Position numbers and translations under genes: made by a program. Below are positions 33,974 to 44,513 of a stretch of DNA of 64,000 bases, piece by piece. Origin of the DNA: Petunia secreta (Eukaryota > Streptophyta > Magnoliopsida > Solanales > Solanaceae); contig JARKIP010000208.1 of NCBI GenBank assembly GCA_029990175.1, positions 124,001 through 188,000 of the forward strand, read 5' to 3'. The notes under the pieces were generated by a model that saw nothing but the letters and a program-made list of their open reading frames with translations, ran no database searches and was not told the DNA's origin. Position 1 is the stretch's first letter, and each line of letters begins with the position of its first letter.

Positions 33974-35042
33974 GTTATTATTATTATTATTATATATTTT
34001 ATTATTATTACTTTATTACTTTAGTATTGTTATTTTATTTTCATTAGTTATTACACTTTATTATCATACTAATCCAATTTTATTTGTTTGTTTTGCGAGG
34101 TATATTTTGGCACGAACACTTGGGTACGAGTTGGTTAAAACTCAATTGGGGATTGCTTGCATTGCATTGGAGCCGTTTGGGTTCAAGTCGGGGCTCGAGC
34201 TTTCAAAAAGCGAAGGTCTAGGAAAATCTTAAAAATGCTTTGTTGAGCCATGTGATGTTCTAGGCTCATGGGCAAAAATGTATAAAATTAAATAAATTCA
34301 AGGCTCCCGCGAGTTTGCCAATTTTCGGGTTCTTCTTCTAAACCCCCTCTTTTCCCATCCTTAGAAATTGCATGTCTTTAGGAATTCCCCGTAGATAATT
34401 AATTGTTATTGAATAATTTGTTTGATTGTTTATGAATGAATGATTAGTCAGTTATTGAGTTATTTTGTGAATATTTTATTTTTTTTAGAATTGCCATTTT
34501 ATTTATGAATTGTGAACCCTTTTAGTTAAATAGCGCGTGCAAGCCGAAAATGATTAAGCAAATAACTTGGTTTTAAATTCAATAAATTGCAACTTCTTTC
34601 AATTAATTAGATTTTCTATGTTAGCAAAATTGTAACTCTTTTTCAAGTCTAAGTTCATTTAAATCCCTATTCCTTTAAAGCAATTTAATGTAACTTTGGA
34701 ATTTCGGCATTAATTTTAAGACTTTTAGATTAATTTTTGAAAGTTTCTTTTATTTAAGTTATTTTGTGAAAACCGAAGGATTAACCACATTTTGTGGATT
34801 TTCGAAAGTGCTTTCAAATTGAAACCTTCTTTCGAAAATAATTGAACCTCTTACTTAGAATCTCTGAAAAGACCATTTTCCTTAAAACGGAGTGCTTGCA
34901 CGCACTATTTAATTAATTGGTTCCTAATTCTCCTAAATTAGGTGGCGACTCCAAAGAAAGCCCTTTGGAATCCCATATTGTTGAACGTTATACCCGAAAC
35001 CTATCTTTTCTTTTAAGAAAGGGTAATTTTTGGGGTTCAACA
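31983..35042 (+). repeat. LARD 5-prime LTR
   Basis: 3060 bp. A TATA-like TATATATA at 32334-32341 precedes a pyrimidine/A-rich leader with a CT tract (about 32572-32583), the probable promoter and transcript start. A 159-codon ORF (32224-32703) overlaps the TATA box and leader, recurs in the other LTR, and reads as low-complexity Pro/Ser/His/Thr; I do not regard it as a gene. Confidence 0.92.
33917..34020 (+). repeat. (ATT)n microsatellite in LARD 5-prime LTR
   Basis: Near-continuous ATT repeats with a few interruptions (GTT, TATATATTTT, ACT). The corresponding tract in the 3-prime LTR (41613-41775) is about 56 bp longer, which accounts for essentially all of the LTR length difference. Confidence 0.95.
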
Positions 35043-35045
35043 GCG

Positions 35046-35063
35046 TGGCGACTTCACTGGGGA
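35046..35063 (+). promoter_or_regulatory. primer-binding site of the LARD
   Basis: TGGCGACTTCACTGGGGA begins three bases after the LTR. TGGCGACTCC-type sites are typical of Tat-like plant elements. I cannot assign the tRNA with certainty. Confidence 0.65.
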
Positions 35064-36480
35064 TACCTTAAGGTTCTAACCGCAAGGTTTTCACAAGATA
35101 GCTCTTTATTTGTTTATTATTTGCAAAATAGCATGTTTAGTTAATTTGATTATTTGCAATTGTTTGTCACTGAAAGCATATCACTACACTTTTATTTGCG
35201 CACATATTAAACTGGCATTCCGTTCATATTTCCCCCACTCCTGGGAGCTTCTTCATGGTTACTTATACCCGCGAGGTGTATGCATATACACCCGCAACTC
35301 ACAAAAAACCCTTTAAGAAAGAGTGCGCGTACCTGCGGGGTGAGCGGATAGTTTTACTACCGCGTGACCGCTTGCCACTCAAAACAGCCTTGTGTTTAGT
35401 AAACCCACTCTAGAGTTTCCGTTAGGAGCATGCATGCATAAGCCTTAGTCTGGACCCGGTCCTTGATACCGTTTCCAAGAATTAAGAAACCGCCCTTTTG
35501 TTGACGGGTTATTGAATCCCAACGACATTGCATATTATGTGATCGTGTGGATATTACAACGAGTCCCAAACCATTTGCCATGTCAAATTTGAGAAGTTGA
35601 CAATTATGTCGATTTATTTTTATCTCATTGTATTGACAAACGGCTTGTGTCGTTATAATAACCACATGTGCGTGCAACTTGACGATTAGGCCTACCTCTG
35701 GCATAAAGAGGCACCTTATAGGGTAGGACGCGTTTGCATATTTATTTACGCTCAACTATTTGTGATTGTCACATGTTAATTGCTTGCCTTGCTTTATTTG
35801 TTCAAAATGCGTTAAAAATACTATGTTGCTTGCTTGTGTGCAATCCTATGAATGACATGAAAGCTATCTTAGTTACCCTTTGCGAGGTTTCTTTTGTTTT
35901 GTTTATATCCCGCAAATGTTGGATTTGTGAAGTGGCTGACCATCCACCATGCTAAGATTTCGAGATATGATTGATGGTAGACGCTCCAGCTCATGAACGA
36001 TGCAGTACCAAAAGCTAATGGCATTGTTTGAAAGAACTTGGCAATTGAACTTAGTAGCATTATTTTCAATTTTAATTCAGATTGAGGCCCTGAATTGCAT
36101 TATACCTTAAAGCTAATGTTAATCTAAATCAACTCATTTTGAATTCATGAAAATTGAAATAAAATGCATTTCATTCTTATTATATTATTTACTCTTGCAT
36201 TTGTTGCTATTTCAAAACTAAAATTGATAAACCTGCCAAAGCTTTGCTTGTAACGTATGGCAAAACAATTGAACAATTTAAAGCGATGCACTGAAAGTTA
36301 TTGTCCGCGCTCTTTGGATATCGCACTATCTGTTAGAACTTCAACTGGGGCAGCTTTATTTGTTGGTATATGGCGTTGAAGCAGTGATGCAGAACTACGC
36401 ACGGTCTGATTCCCAAGGAGGGATACGTAGGCTCCCACATCGGGCTCGACCCTTTAGCATTTAAGTTTCCATTTTCCCCT
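35064..36480 (+). other. LARD internal domain, proximal non-coding part
   Basis: No ORF resembling gag or pol in any frame. Contains CCCGCGAGGTGTATGC and similar short GC-richer islands between AT-rich stretches. At 36391-36431 lies a motif GAACTACGCAC...GATACGTAGGC that recurs in variant form at 39484-39528. Confidence 0.6.
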
Positions 36481-36489
36481 AAGAAGGAC

Positions 36490-36604
36490 AACTGGGGCAA
36501 TTTTTGCAAAACGAGTTGGAGATGCGAAAGATCGCAACTGGGGCAATTTTGCAAAATGAGTTAGGGATGCGCAAGATAATAACTGGGGCAGAATTTTGCA
36601 AGAA
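36490..36604 (+). repeat. tandem repeat, about 46 bp, 2.5 units
   Basis: Units begin AACTGGGGCA(A) followed by TTTTGCAAAA and a GAGTTGG-GATGCG stretch, starting at 36490, 36536 and 36581. A related AACTGGGGCAGC occurs upstream near 36342. Confidence 0.8.
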
Positions 36605-37393
36605 GCGGCGTTGGATGTTAAAGATGAGTTGGCAATAATTTTGAAATGGGTTAAGCAAGTGGTGCAAAGTCTAAGCCAAAGGACGTTCAGTTTGTTTTAA
36701 AATATGTTACAAGTTTAAGTCAAGGCAAAATTTTCAAAGTGCATCTTTGACTTCATTTGCATGCTTATTCACTCGCTATATTGCATTAAAATATTTTATC
36801 TTGCCTCTATTTTTCAAAATCTATGCTATTTGAGTTCATGAGCCAAGTTTCTGAATGCAATTCGCAAATCCAAGTCCGATGAAGACGAGGAAGCAGCAGA
36901 AGCAGCAGGATCAGGATGAAGTCTGCACAAATCAAACGCTTCCCCTTTTCTCCCCAAAGCTAACAATTTTTCTTTGAGAGCAGGAACATGAAAGCTTGCA
37001 ATGAAAGGATCATTCACACTATGGATGAACAATTATTTAAACACGCATCCAACGTTGCCTTGCAAATTGCATTGCATTGCCCTTTTCATGACTTAAAGCA
37101 TTATGCTTTGTCATGATTTATTGCCGAACAGGCGGCATTTCTACCCCTATGAATTTCATTCCTAACAGGCGACAAAGCCGAGGCTTGTTTTGTGTTTTCA
37201 AAATTAAGCCAAATAGGGCATCGCTTGGTTTCAGGCGATAATCCGCACAAGGCCATCCTTGCCGGATTGTCTCGCCAATTGATTTATCGATGGCTATCGC
37301 ACTGACTACATTTCCGCACTACTTTGCTTTGCACTTATTTTGAATTACGCCTTCGCACTTGCTTTAAAATAACGCCTTCCTTTACCCTTTCAG

Positions 37394-37530
37394 ATTGACC
37401 ATTGGCTACGAGGATCCCTTTTTTTGGACTATCTCGCCTATTGATTCGCCAAATGGCTCTTGTTGATCATCGGCTACGAGGATTCCCTTTTTTGGACTAT
37501 CTCGCCTATTGATTCGCCAAATGGCTCTCG
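37394..37530 (+). repeat. tandem repeat, 68 bp, 2 units
   Basis: GGCTACGAGGAT(C/T)CC, then TTTTTTGGACTATCTCGCC and TATTGATTCGCC, at 37404 and again at 37472. The first unit follows a pyrimidine-rich CCCTTTCAG. Confidence 0.85.
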
Positions 37531-37768
37531 CGCTGATTACATTTTTGCACTGTTTTGCTTTGCACTTGCTTTAAATTCTGCCGTTATATTTGCCTTAAAT
37601 TAATGTCTTGCTTTACTTTTTCAGGTCAACCATCAGTTCCTCGAAGAATATTTGCCTTGTCGTATGTGCAGAACAACTCTATTTCTCTCGTTATTTTAGC
37701 TTCCGTTCGATTATCGCATCACCATCACAAGCCAGACGATTCCAGATTTTGCAAGATTCAGGGTTTAT

Positions 37769-37940
37769 CCACCCACAAATAGGATATCTGGGTCCTTCCA
37801 CCCACAAATAGGATATCTGGGTCCTTCCACCCACAAATAGGATATTTGGGTTCTTCCACCCACAAATAGGATATATCGGGTCCTTCCACCCACAAATAGG
37901 ATATCTTGGGTTCTTCCACCCACAAATAGGATATGCAGGT
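37769..37940 (+). repeat. minisatellite, 29-30 bp, 6 units
   Basis: Units starting CCACCCACAAATAGGATAT at 37769, 37798, 37827, 37856, 37886 and 37916. The variable tail (CTGGGTCCTT, TTGGGTTCTT, ATCGGGTCCTT) gives period 29 then 30. Confidence 0.93.
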
Positions 37941-38149
37941 TTCTTTCAAGTTGCATTGAGACACTGGATGCTTCAAGGCCGGGCGTTTCATTTGTTTTGT
38001 CAAGCGATTGAAACACAACACAAGATTGCGTTGCAAAACTGCCTCTTCATCAATTAAAGCATTATGCTTATCATGGTTTGTTGTCGAACAGGCGGCATTT
38101 CTATCTTTATGATCCTTATTTCAAAATAAACATTATTTTGAAACTTGCA

Positions 38150-38336
38150 TAGATGATGGTCTAAGACAAGTCGGCTGGAGCACCACTTTCGTAGTGTTTT
38201 CGCGATGTCGGTTGTCTTGCAATATTCGCATTTTATATTTAAAGTAGATTGATATTCTAAAACAAGTCGGCTGGAGCACCACTTTCGGAGTGCTTCGCGA
38301 TGTCGGTTGTCTTGCAATATTGGCATTTTACAATTC
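38150..38336 (+). repeat. tandem repeat, 96 bp, 2 units
   Basis: ACAAGTCGGCTGGAGCACCA followed by CTTTCG-AGTG and CGCGATGTCGGTTGTCTTGC, at 38166 and 38262. Confidence 0.88.
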
Positions 38337-38340
38337 GTTC

Positions 38341-39278
38341 TCACTTACTTATTGTCTTGCTTTACTGTTTCAGAATAAGGATCAGCTTAGAGGTTCTCCG
38401 GACGGAGTACTTTGTCAGTTGATCGAATGAAGAACTTATCAATGATACCACAACCCGTATTTACAATTTTTGTTATCACTTTATTTATTTCTTATTCCAA
38501 TTATTACAGTTTATTAGCAGTTGCTCGTTTACCGTTTGTTGAGATTATTACAGGATTTTTAGCAGTACCGCAGCAGCATTTGGAGCATTACGTGGAGCTC
38601 TTCTTAGCGGTGAACTGGGCAATCGTTGATATGAGCTAGACTCGTCAATGAAGACCTGAAGAATCGCACCCGCATAAGTCATCCACCCTAGAGGCTGCTA
38701 TCAAATTTAGGCTCGTTCACCTATATTGAGCGTTTTGGGCTCGTTCGCCTTATAATTGAACGTTTTGGGCTCATTCGCCTTACAATTGAATGTTTTGGGC
38801 TCGTTCGCCTTATAAATGAACGTTATATTACCTGCGTAGGATATAGATTAGCCAAGTCGACTTGAGATATTATGTCTCGCTAGTCAACTTATCTTATAAA
38901 AGCCTTGCATTTTACCATTCGTTCTTGCTTGACTTATTGTATTGCTTTACTGTTTCAGAATAAGGATCAGCTTAGAGGTTCTCCGGGCGGAGTATCTTGT
39001 CAGTTGATCGAAGGAAGAACTTTGGATGATATCACCACTCGTATTTACAATTTTGTTATCACTTTATTTATTTCTTATTCCAATTATTACAGTTTATTAG
39101 CAGTTGAACGCTTACCGTTTGTTGAGATTATTACAGGATTTTTAGCAGCACCGCAGCAGCGTTTGGAGAATAAAATGGAGCTTTGCTTAGCAATGAACCG
39201 GGGCAATCGTTGATATGAGCTGGACTCGTCAACGAAGGCCTGAAGAATCGCACCCGCATAAGTCATCCACCCTAGAGG
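38341..39278 (+). repeat. direct duplication of a 350-bp module with a 30-bp array between
   Basis: The module 38341-38694 recurs at 38926-39278 (offset 585). Both start with a TTACTGTTTCAG pyrimidine-AG stretch then AATAAGGATCAGCTTAGAGG, and end CATCCACCCTAGAGG. Between them, four about 30-bp units (GGCTCGTTCGCCTTATAATT) start at 38710, 38738, 38768 and 38798. Confidence 0.88.
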
Positions 39279-39679
39279 TAAGTCTCTTGTTAACCCTGAG
39301 TCTGAGGTTTGAGATTGAAGACAAGATGGCTCGATTATCAAAGTGCAGTGGAAGCTATGTCCGTGTAAACCCCTCTTTATGGGTGTGTCGTCGACCACAT
39401 TTTCATAACTTGGGTGATTACAAGCCTCTTTTCCCGCACTTGAATAGTCGTTACTATCTCGTCTTTGATTTTCAAATCGCGTCGAACTACATATGGCCTA
39501 ATTCTCTTTCAGCCCGAGATATGTAGGCAACTCGGAAACCGCAGCTCGGCCATGTTCATAAGCCTCGCATTTTGATCCCAGGAATCAGAGTCTTGGCTTT
39601 ACCGTGACAAAATTGGCTTTCACGTCAACTTTCTTTACCCTGAAAACTCTTTCATCCTTTTCGGGTAAAGAGGGGCAGC
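39279..39679 (+). other. LARD internal domain, distal part with polypurine tract
   Basis: Non-coding. Contains the second copy of the GAACTAC...GATATGTAGGC motif (39484-39528) and the tract GGTAAAGAGGGGCAGC that directly precedes the LTR and is the likely plus-strand primer. Confidence 0.7.
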
Positions 39680-41612
39680 TGTTGACACCCAATTTTGTCC
39701 CGGATTTTAATTAATATCTAAATTATTTAAATAAAAATCAGTTATTAAAATAAAAAAAATGTTTTAATTAATTAAAATCCTTTAAAGTGAATTAATGAGA
39801 TTTTGGAAGAAAATGCCAAATTGCATTGTTAACTCTAAAGCCCGCTTATTTATATAATAATGACATTTAATTAGTTTAATTAAAAGAGAAAAGGATAAAA
39901 TCGTTCTTAAAATTAAATTATGGCATGTTTCCGCAAAGTCCTTATATGCACTTTACATCCCTCATTTCATATCTTAGCCCATACCCATTTTCCTTCTCCC
40001 CCTTATTCTAAAACCCTACCCTTCACCCATATATATATGCCCTTATCCCAAAACCCTAGGGGGGATTTTTTTTTCATCATCTTCATACCCCAAAATTCAG
40101 ATCTATACAACTCCATAGACCACATATCATCTTCCCACCAACACAAAACACCCCACACCCATTTTACATACACAAAGCCGAACCCCTCTTCTTCCTCATC
40201 CTTCAATCCCAATCCACACACAAACACAATACACCAGCCGCGGCAGCCCACCATTTTTTGGACTCTCTCTCTCTCTCTTTTGAAGACCCTCTCTCACCCA
40301 TCTTCTTCACCAAATCAACCCCTCATCGTTCTCACTCTCCCCCGACACCAAAACACACAAGCAGATCGAATCAGTAGGGAGAAGCGGGGGGAAGGTTGAG
40401 TTTGAAAAAGGGGAATCGAAACAGGAGAAACGGGATAAGGGAAATAACGTCAGTAGCAATGGTGGAGGAGAGCCATCGGAGTAGTAGCGACGCCACCAGT
40501 GAAAGGGTTGGTGTTGCTCATCCTTATTTCGTCTGGAAATTGCTCCGTTCGTCCGGCTATGTCTTTATCGGCTAATGTTTCTGACTATTTCACTGAGTTT
40601 TCTAACTGTTTCATTTGGTTTTTCTGTTGACTGATCGAACCTTGTTAATGGATAAGGATTTTTGAATCCACACCGGCGACGCTTTTCTGTTCATAGCTGG
40701 GTCTTTCTGTTTGTCTTGCACATTTCACTGGTTGCATCTAATAATCTTGCCATGGCTAAATTTCACTTGACTCAAGTGCAAAGACCTTTTCTTTCGTTTG
40801 GGTTCTATGGTTACCCGCTGTCATGAATCGGTTCCTCGATTGGAATCACTCTCTGTCGCGCGTTGTTCTGATTGTTGTTATCGAAATCTGGTTTCATTTT
40901 ATCCGGTGGAGTTGCAGCGACGCCGCTAAGGCTTGGCAGTCGCTCCTCCACCTTTTACGTTCACTGGATTTTTGTTGCCTCATTCGTTTGTTTCTTGGTC
41001 ACAAGTTCCTGAATGTTGGATGGTGCTCTTGTTTATTTGAGTTGTTTGACCAATGGTGACCTATGGATGTGGCTTGACTTTTGGCTGGTCTCAAATCATC
41101 TGATGTGTGGTATTGGTTTTTGTCGTGGTTGGACCTGTCGAAATTGGCTTGTTTTAATTGTGGTTAATACTGATCGATGCAGGATCGTATCTGGTTGTTT
41201 TGGGCTTAACACTGATCCTATGTTGGATATTGCTCCTTTGGAGACATAACATATACTATATTAAGTTTAGGAGCATATTTTATTTGAGTTTAAGAACTGA
41301 TTTGAACATGATGCTACAGGGCCGATGAAAATACATATGCACGTATTGAGGCCGACACAAGGAATTGACGGATAATGAATTGACGGATTTTGAACACGAT
41401 ACTACACTTGAACCGTCCCGTTCTCGTGTCCCTAAAGCAAAAGGCGATGATGAATGCATTTTAACACTAAGCAAGTTGAATAGAGTAGTGGGTTTGGTGC
41501 TTTGGCACGGCAACACGGCCCGGGCTCCGTGTTTGCAACCGTACCAAATCCCGAGCCTCTATTCGACGCGCCATGCAAACCTGAGCCTAAAATTTTGCAA
41601 AAACAAAACCCC

Positions 41613-41700
<88 letters not shown>

Positions 41701-42795
41701 TAGTATTATTATTATTATTGTTATTATTATTATTATTATTATTATATATTTTATTATTATTACTTTATTACTTTAGTATTGTTATTTTATTTTCATTAGT
41801 TATTACACTTTATTATCATACTAATCCAATTTTATTTGTTTGTTTTGCGAGGTATATTTTGGCACGAACACTTGGGTACGAGTTGGTTAAAACTCAATTG
41901 GGGATTGCTTGCATTGCATTGGAGCCGTTTGGGTTCAAGTCGGGGCTCGAGCTTTCAAAAAACGAAGGTCTAGGAAAATCTTAAAAATGCTTTGTTGAGC
42001 CATGTGATGTTCTAGGCTCATGGGCATAAATGTATAAAATTAAATAAATTCAAGGCTCCCGCGAGTTTGCCAATTTTCGGGTTCTTCTTCTAAACCCCCT
42101 CTTTTCCCATCCTTAGAAATTGCATGTCTTTAGGAATTCCCCGTAGATAATTAATTGTTATTGAATAATTTGTTTGATTGTTTATGAATGAATGATTAGT
42201 CAGTTATTGAGTTATTTTGTGAATATTTTATTTTTTTTTAGAATTGGCATTTTATTTATGAATTGTGAACCCTTTTAGTTAAATAGCGCGTGCAAGCCGA
42301 AAATGATTAAGCAAATAACTTGGTTTTAAATTCAATAAATTGCAACTTCTTTCAATTAATTAGATTTTCTATGTTAGCAAAATTGTAACTCTTTTTCAAG
42401 TCTAAGTTCATTTAAATCCCTATTCCTTTAAAGCAATTTAATGTAACTTTGGAATTTCGGCATTAATTTTAAGACTTTTAGATTAATTTTTGAAAGTTTC
42501 CTTTATTTAAGTTATTTTGTGAAAACCGAAGGATTAACCACATTTTGTGGATTTTCGAAAGTGCTTTCAAATTGAAACCTTCTTTCGAAAATAATTGAAC
42601 CTCTTACTTAGAATCTCTGAAAAGACCATTTTTCTTAAAACGGAGTGCTTGCACGCACTATTTAATTAATTGGTTCCTAATTCTCCTAAATTAGGTGGCG
42701 ACTCCAAAGAAAGCCCTTTGGAATCCCATATTGTTGAACGTTATACCCGAAACCTATCTTCTCTTTTAAGAAAGGGTAATTTTTGGGGTTCAACA
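39680..42795 (+). repeat. LARD 3-prime LTR
   Basis: 3116 bp. Near-identical to 31983-35042; TATATATAT at 40030-40038. Its ATT tract is longer and carries an extra CTAGT interruption near 41700. Confidence 0.92.
41613..41775 (+). repeat. (ATT)n microsatellite in LARD 3-prime LTR
   Basis: Two long ATT blocks separated by CTAGT, then GTT and TATATATTTT interruptions as in the 5-prime copy. Since LTRs are identical at insertion, the extra length arose afterwards. Confidence 0.95.
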
Positions 42796-42800
42796 GTAAG

Positions 42801-42869
42801 GGTTCGCCCGACGGGTCTAGGGAGGATGTCGGGTGGCCGCACGGCCTAACCGAATTCCGGGTCGTGTCA
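42801..42869 (+). mobile_element. solo-LTR-like insertion, right end
   Basis: Last 69 bp of the LTR begun at 30101: GGTTCGCCCGACGGGTCTAG to GGGTCGTGTCA. It is followed by GACAA and the resumed RNase H coding sequence. Confidence 0.6.
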
Positions 42870-42874
42870 GACAA

Positions 42875-44092
42875 CGTGGACATTCTTTATCATCTGGGTA
42901 AAGTGAATGTTTTTGCTGATGCCCTTAGTCATAAGTCCATGGGTAGTTTATCGTATTTACAACCACAAAAGAGAAAGTTAGCTCCTGCACTCCACTAGTT
43001 ACGCAGCTTGGGAATCGGATTAATAGATTCATATGATGCAGGAGTTACAGTTGAGAACACAGCCATTACTTGCCTAGTGACAGAAGTGAAACAGCGCCAG
43101 TATAAGGATCTAGTTCTAGTTGAATACAGAAATATAGCCAGGAGAAAACTGAAAACACCATACAGGGTTGCTAGTGATGGGTTCTCATGTATAAAGATAG
43201 ACTTTGTGTTCCTTGAAGTGGCAGATTTACGTGGACAGATTATGACAAAGGCACATTATTCCAGATGCATTGTTCATCCAGATTCGAGTAAGATGTACCA
43301 TGATCTTAAGAAGATTTACTGGTAGGACAAAATGAAGCGTGATATAGCAGAACCTGTGGCTCAGTGTCCTAACTGTCAACAGGTTAAAATCGAGCATCAA
43401 AAACCTAGTGGCTTGTTGCAGGAAATAGAGATTCCATCATGGAAATAGGAAGTAGTGAATATGGATTTCATTACATGCTTGTCCCGTACGCGGAGCAGGT
43501 ATTACTCTATCTGGTTTATAGTTGATAGACTTACTAAATCAGCTCGTTTCTTGCCTGTTAGAACTATATATACAGCGGAGGATTATGCCAGACTTTATAT
43601 CAGAGAGATAGTGTGCCTACACGGTATTCTAGTATCTATCATTTCAGACAGGGGCGCATTGTTTACAGCTAATTTTTGGCGATCATTCCAAATAGGTTTA
43701 GGACACAGGTGAATCTAAGTACAACATTTCATCCCCAGACAGATGCACAGGCTGAGCCAACCATTCAGATGTTAGAAGATATGCTTAGATCTTGTGTGTT
43801 AGATTTTGGAGGCAGCTGGAGGGAACATCTACCATTGATAGAGTTTATATACAACAATAGCTATCATTCTAGCATACAGATGGCGCCATATGAAGCTTTG
43901 TATGGGCACAAATGCAGGTTTCCTCTAGGATGGTTCGAGGTTGGTAAGTCTCAATTGATAGGTCCAGACTTAATCCAGCAAGCAGTTGATAAAGTCAAGT
44001 TGATTAGGGAAAGATTATTAGCAGCGCAGAGTAGACAAAAGTCCTATGCAGATAATCGGCGTCGAGATTTAGAATTTCAAATTGGTGATTAG
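42875..44092 (+). pseudogene. Tekay-like RNase H end and integrase
   Basis: Resumes with ILYHLGKVNVFADALSHK (end of RNase H). The integrase zinc domain follows: HYSRCIVHPDSSKMYHDL and CPNCQQVK. The catalytic core has Asp in NMDFITCLS, Asp in IISDRGALFT and Glu in DAQAEPTIQMLEDML. Stops at 42996-42998, 43323-43325 and 43446-43448 lie in one frame; a shift near 43690-43712 moves the rest to another. It ends FQIGD then TAG at 44090-44092, where a Trp codon is expected. Confidence 0.87.
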
Positions 44093-44460
44093 GTATCCCT
44101 GAAGGTATCGCCTATGAAAGACGTTATGAGATTCGGCCAGAAGGGAAAGCTTAGCCCTATATTCATAGGTCCACATCATATTATTAGACGAGTTGGGCGT
44201 GTAGCCTACGAGTTAGACCTTCCAGCAGACCTTCCAGAGGTACATCCAGTATTCCATGTTTCAAGGCTCAGAAAATATGTCGGAGATCCTTCTAGAGTTG
44301 TACTAATAGATGATGTTCGGATAGTTGAGCAGTTAACTTATGGCGAAGCAATAATGTAGAAGAAATGACTTGTGAAGCTGAAAATGATATGAGAGCCAAA
44401 TATCCACATCTCTTCACTATTTCAAGTATGTAACAGATCGTTGCTTAATGCTTCTACATA
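44093..44460 (+). pseudogene. integrase C-terminus with chromodomain deleted
   Basis: The GPY/F-type segment (LSPIFIGPHHIIRRVGRVAYEL, then HPVFHVSRLRKYVGD) is intact, in the same frame as 43676-44092. The chromodomain should follow, but LTYGEAIM runs straight into sequence encoding the end of the domain: EEMTCEAENDMRAKYPHLF can be read out of frame at 44361-44415. The middle of the chromodomain, roughly 20-25 residues including most of the beta-sheet, is missing, so targeting to chromatin would be lost. Confidence 0.75.
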
Positions 44461-44491
44461 CTTCATTTAACATCCGAGGACGAATATTCTT

Positions 44492-44512
44492 AAGAGGGGG
44501 GAGGAGGGGAGA
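44492..44512 (+). promoter_or_regulatory. polypurine tract of the Tekay-like element
   Basis: An uninterrupted 21-nt purine run (AAGAGGGGGG...GGAGA), one base before the 3-prime LTR, is the plus-strand primer site. Confidence 0.9.
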
Positions 44513-44513
44513 T

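Larger units (their letters stand above)
31983..42795 (+). mobile_element. LARD (non-coding LTR retrotransposon with 3-kb LTRs)
   Basis: TGTTGACACC to GGTTCAACA, with exact GTAAG duplications (31978-31982 and 42796-42800). LTRs of 3060 and 3116 bp flank a 4.6-kb internal domain with no gag or pol remnant. A primer-binding site and a polypurine tract are present, so it is replication-competent in design but needs proteins in trans. This is the definition of a LARD; LTR and internal style suggest a Tat-lineage parent. Reading the LTRs side by side I see only about 20 base differences outside the ATT tract. Confidence 0.9.

Noticed and set aside
33669..34232. ORFs with poly-Leu/poly-Ile tracts (also at 41365-41984)
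   Set aside because: They are translations of the ATT microsatellite in the LARD LTRs and recur only because the LTR is duplicated.
36391..36455. tRNA gene or SINE suggested by a B-box-like GGGCTCGACCC
   Set aside because: No A box at the right distance and no cloverleaf arms that pair; kept only as a motif observation.
37769..37940. CRISPR-like array of regularly spaced repeats
   Set aside because: The whole 29-30 bp unit is repeated, without unique spacers, and lies inside a plant LARD; it is a minisatellite.
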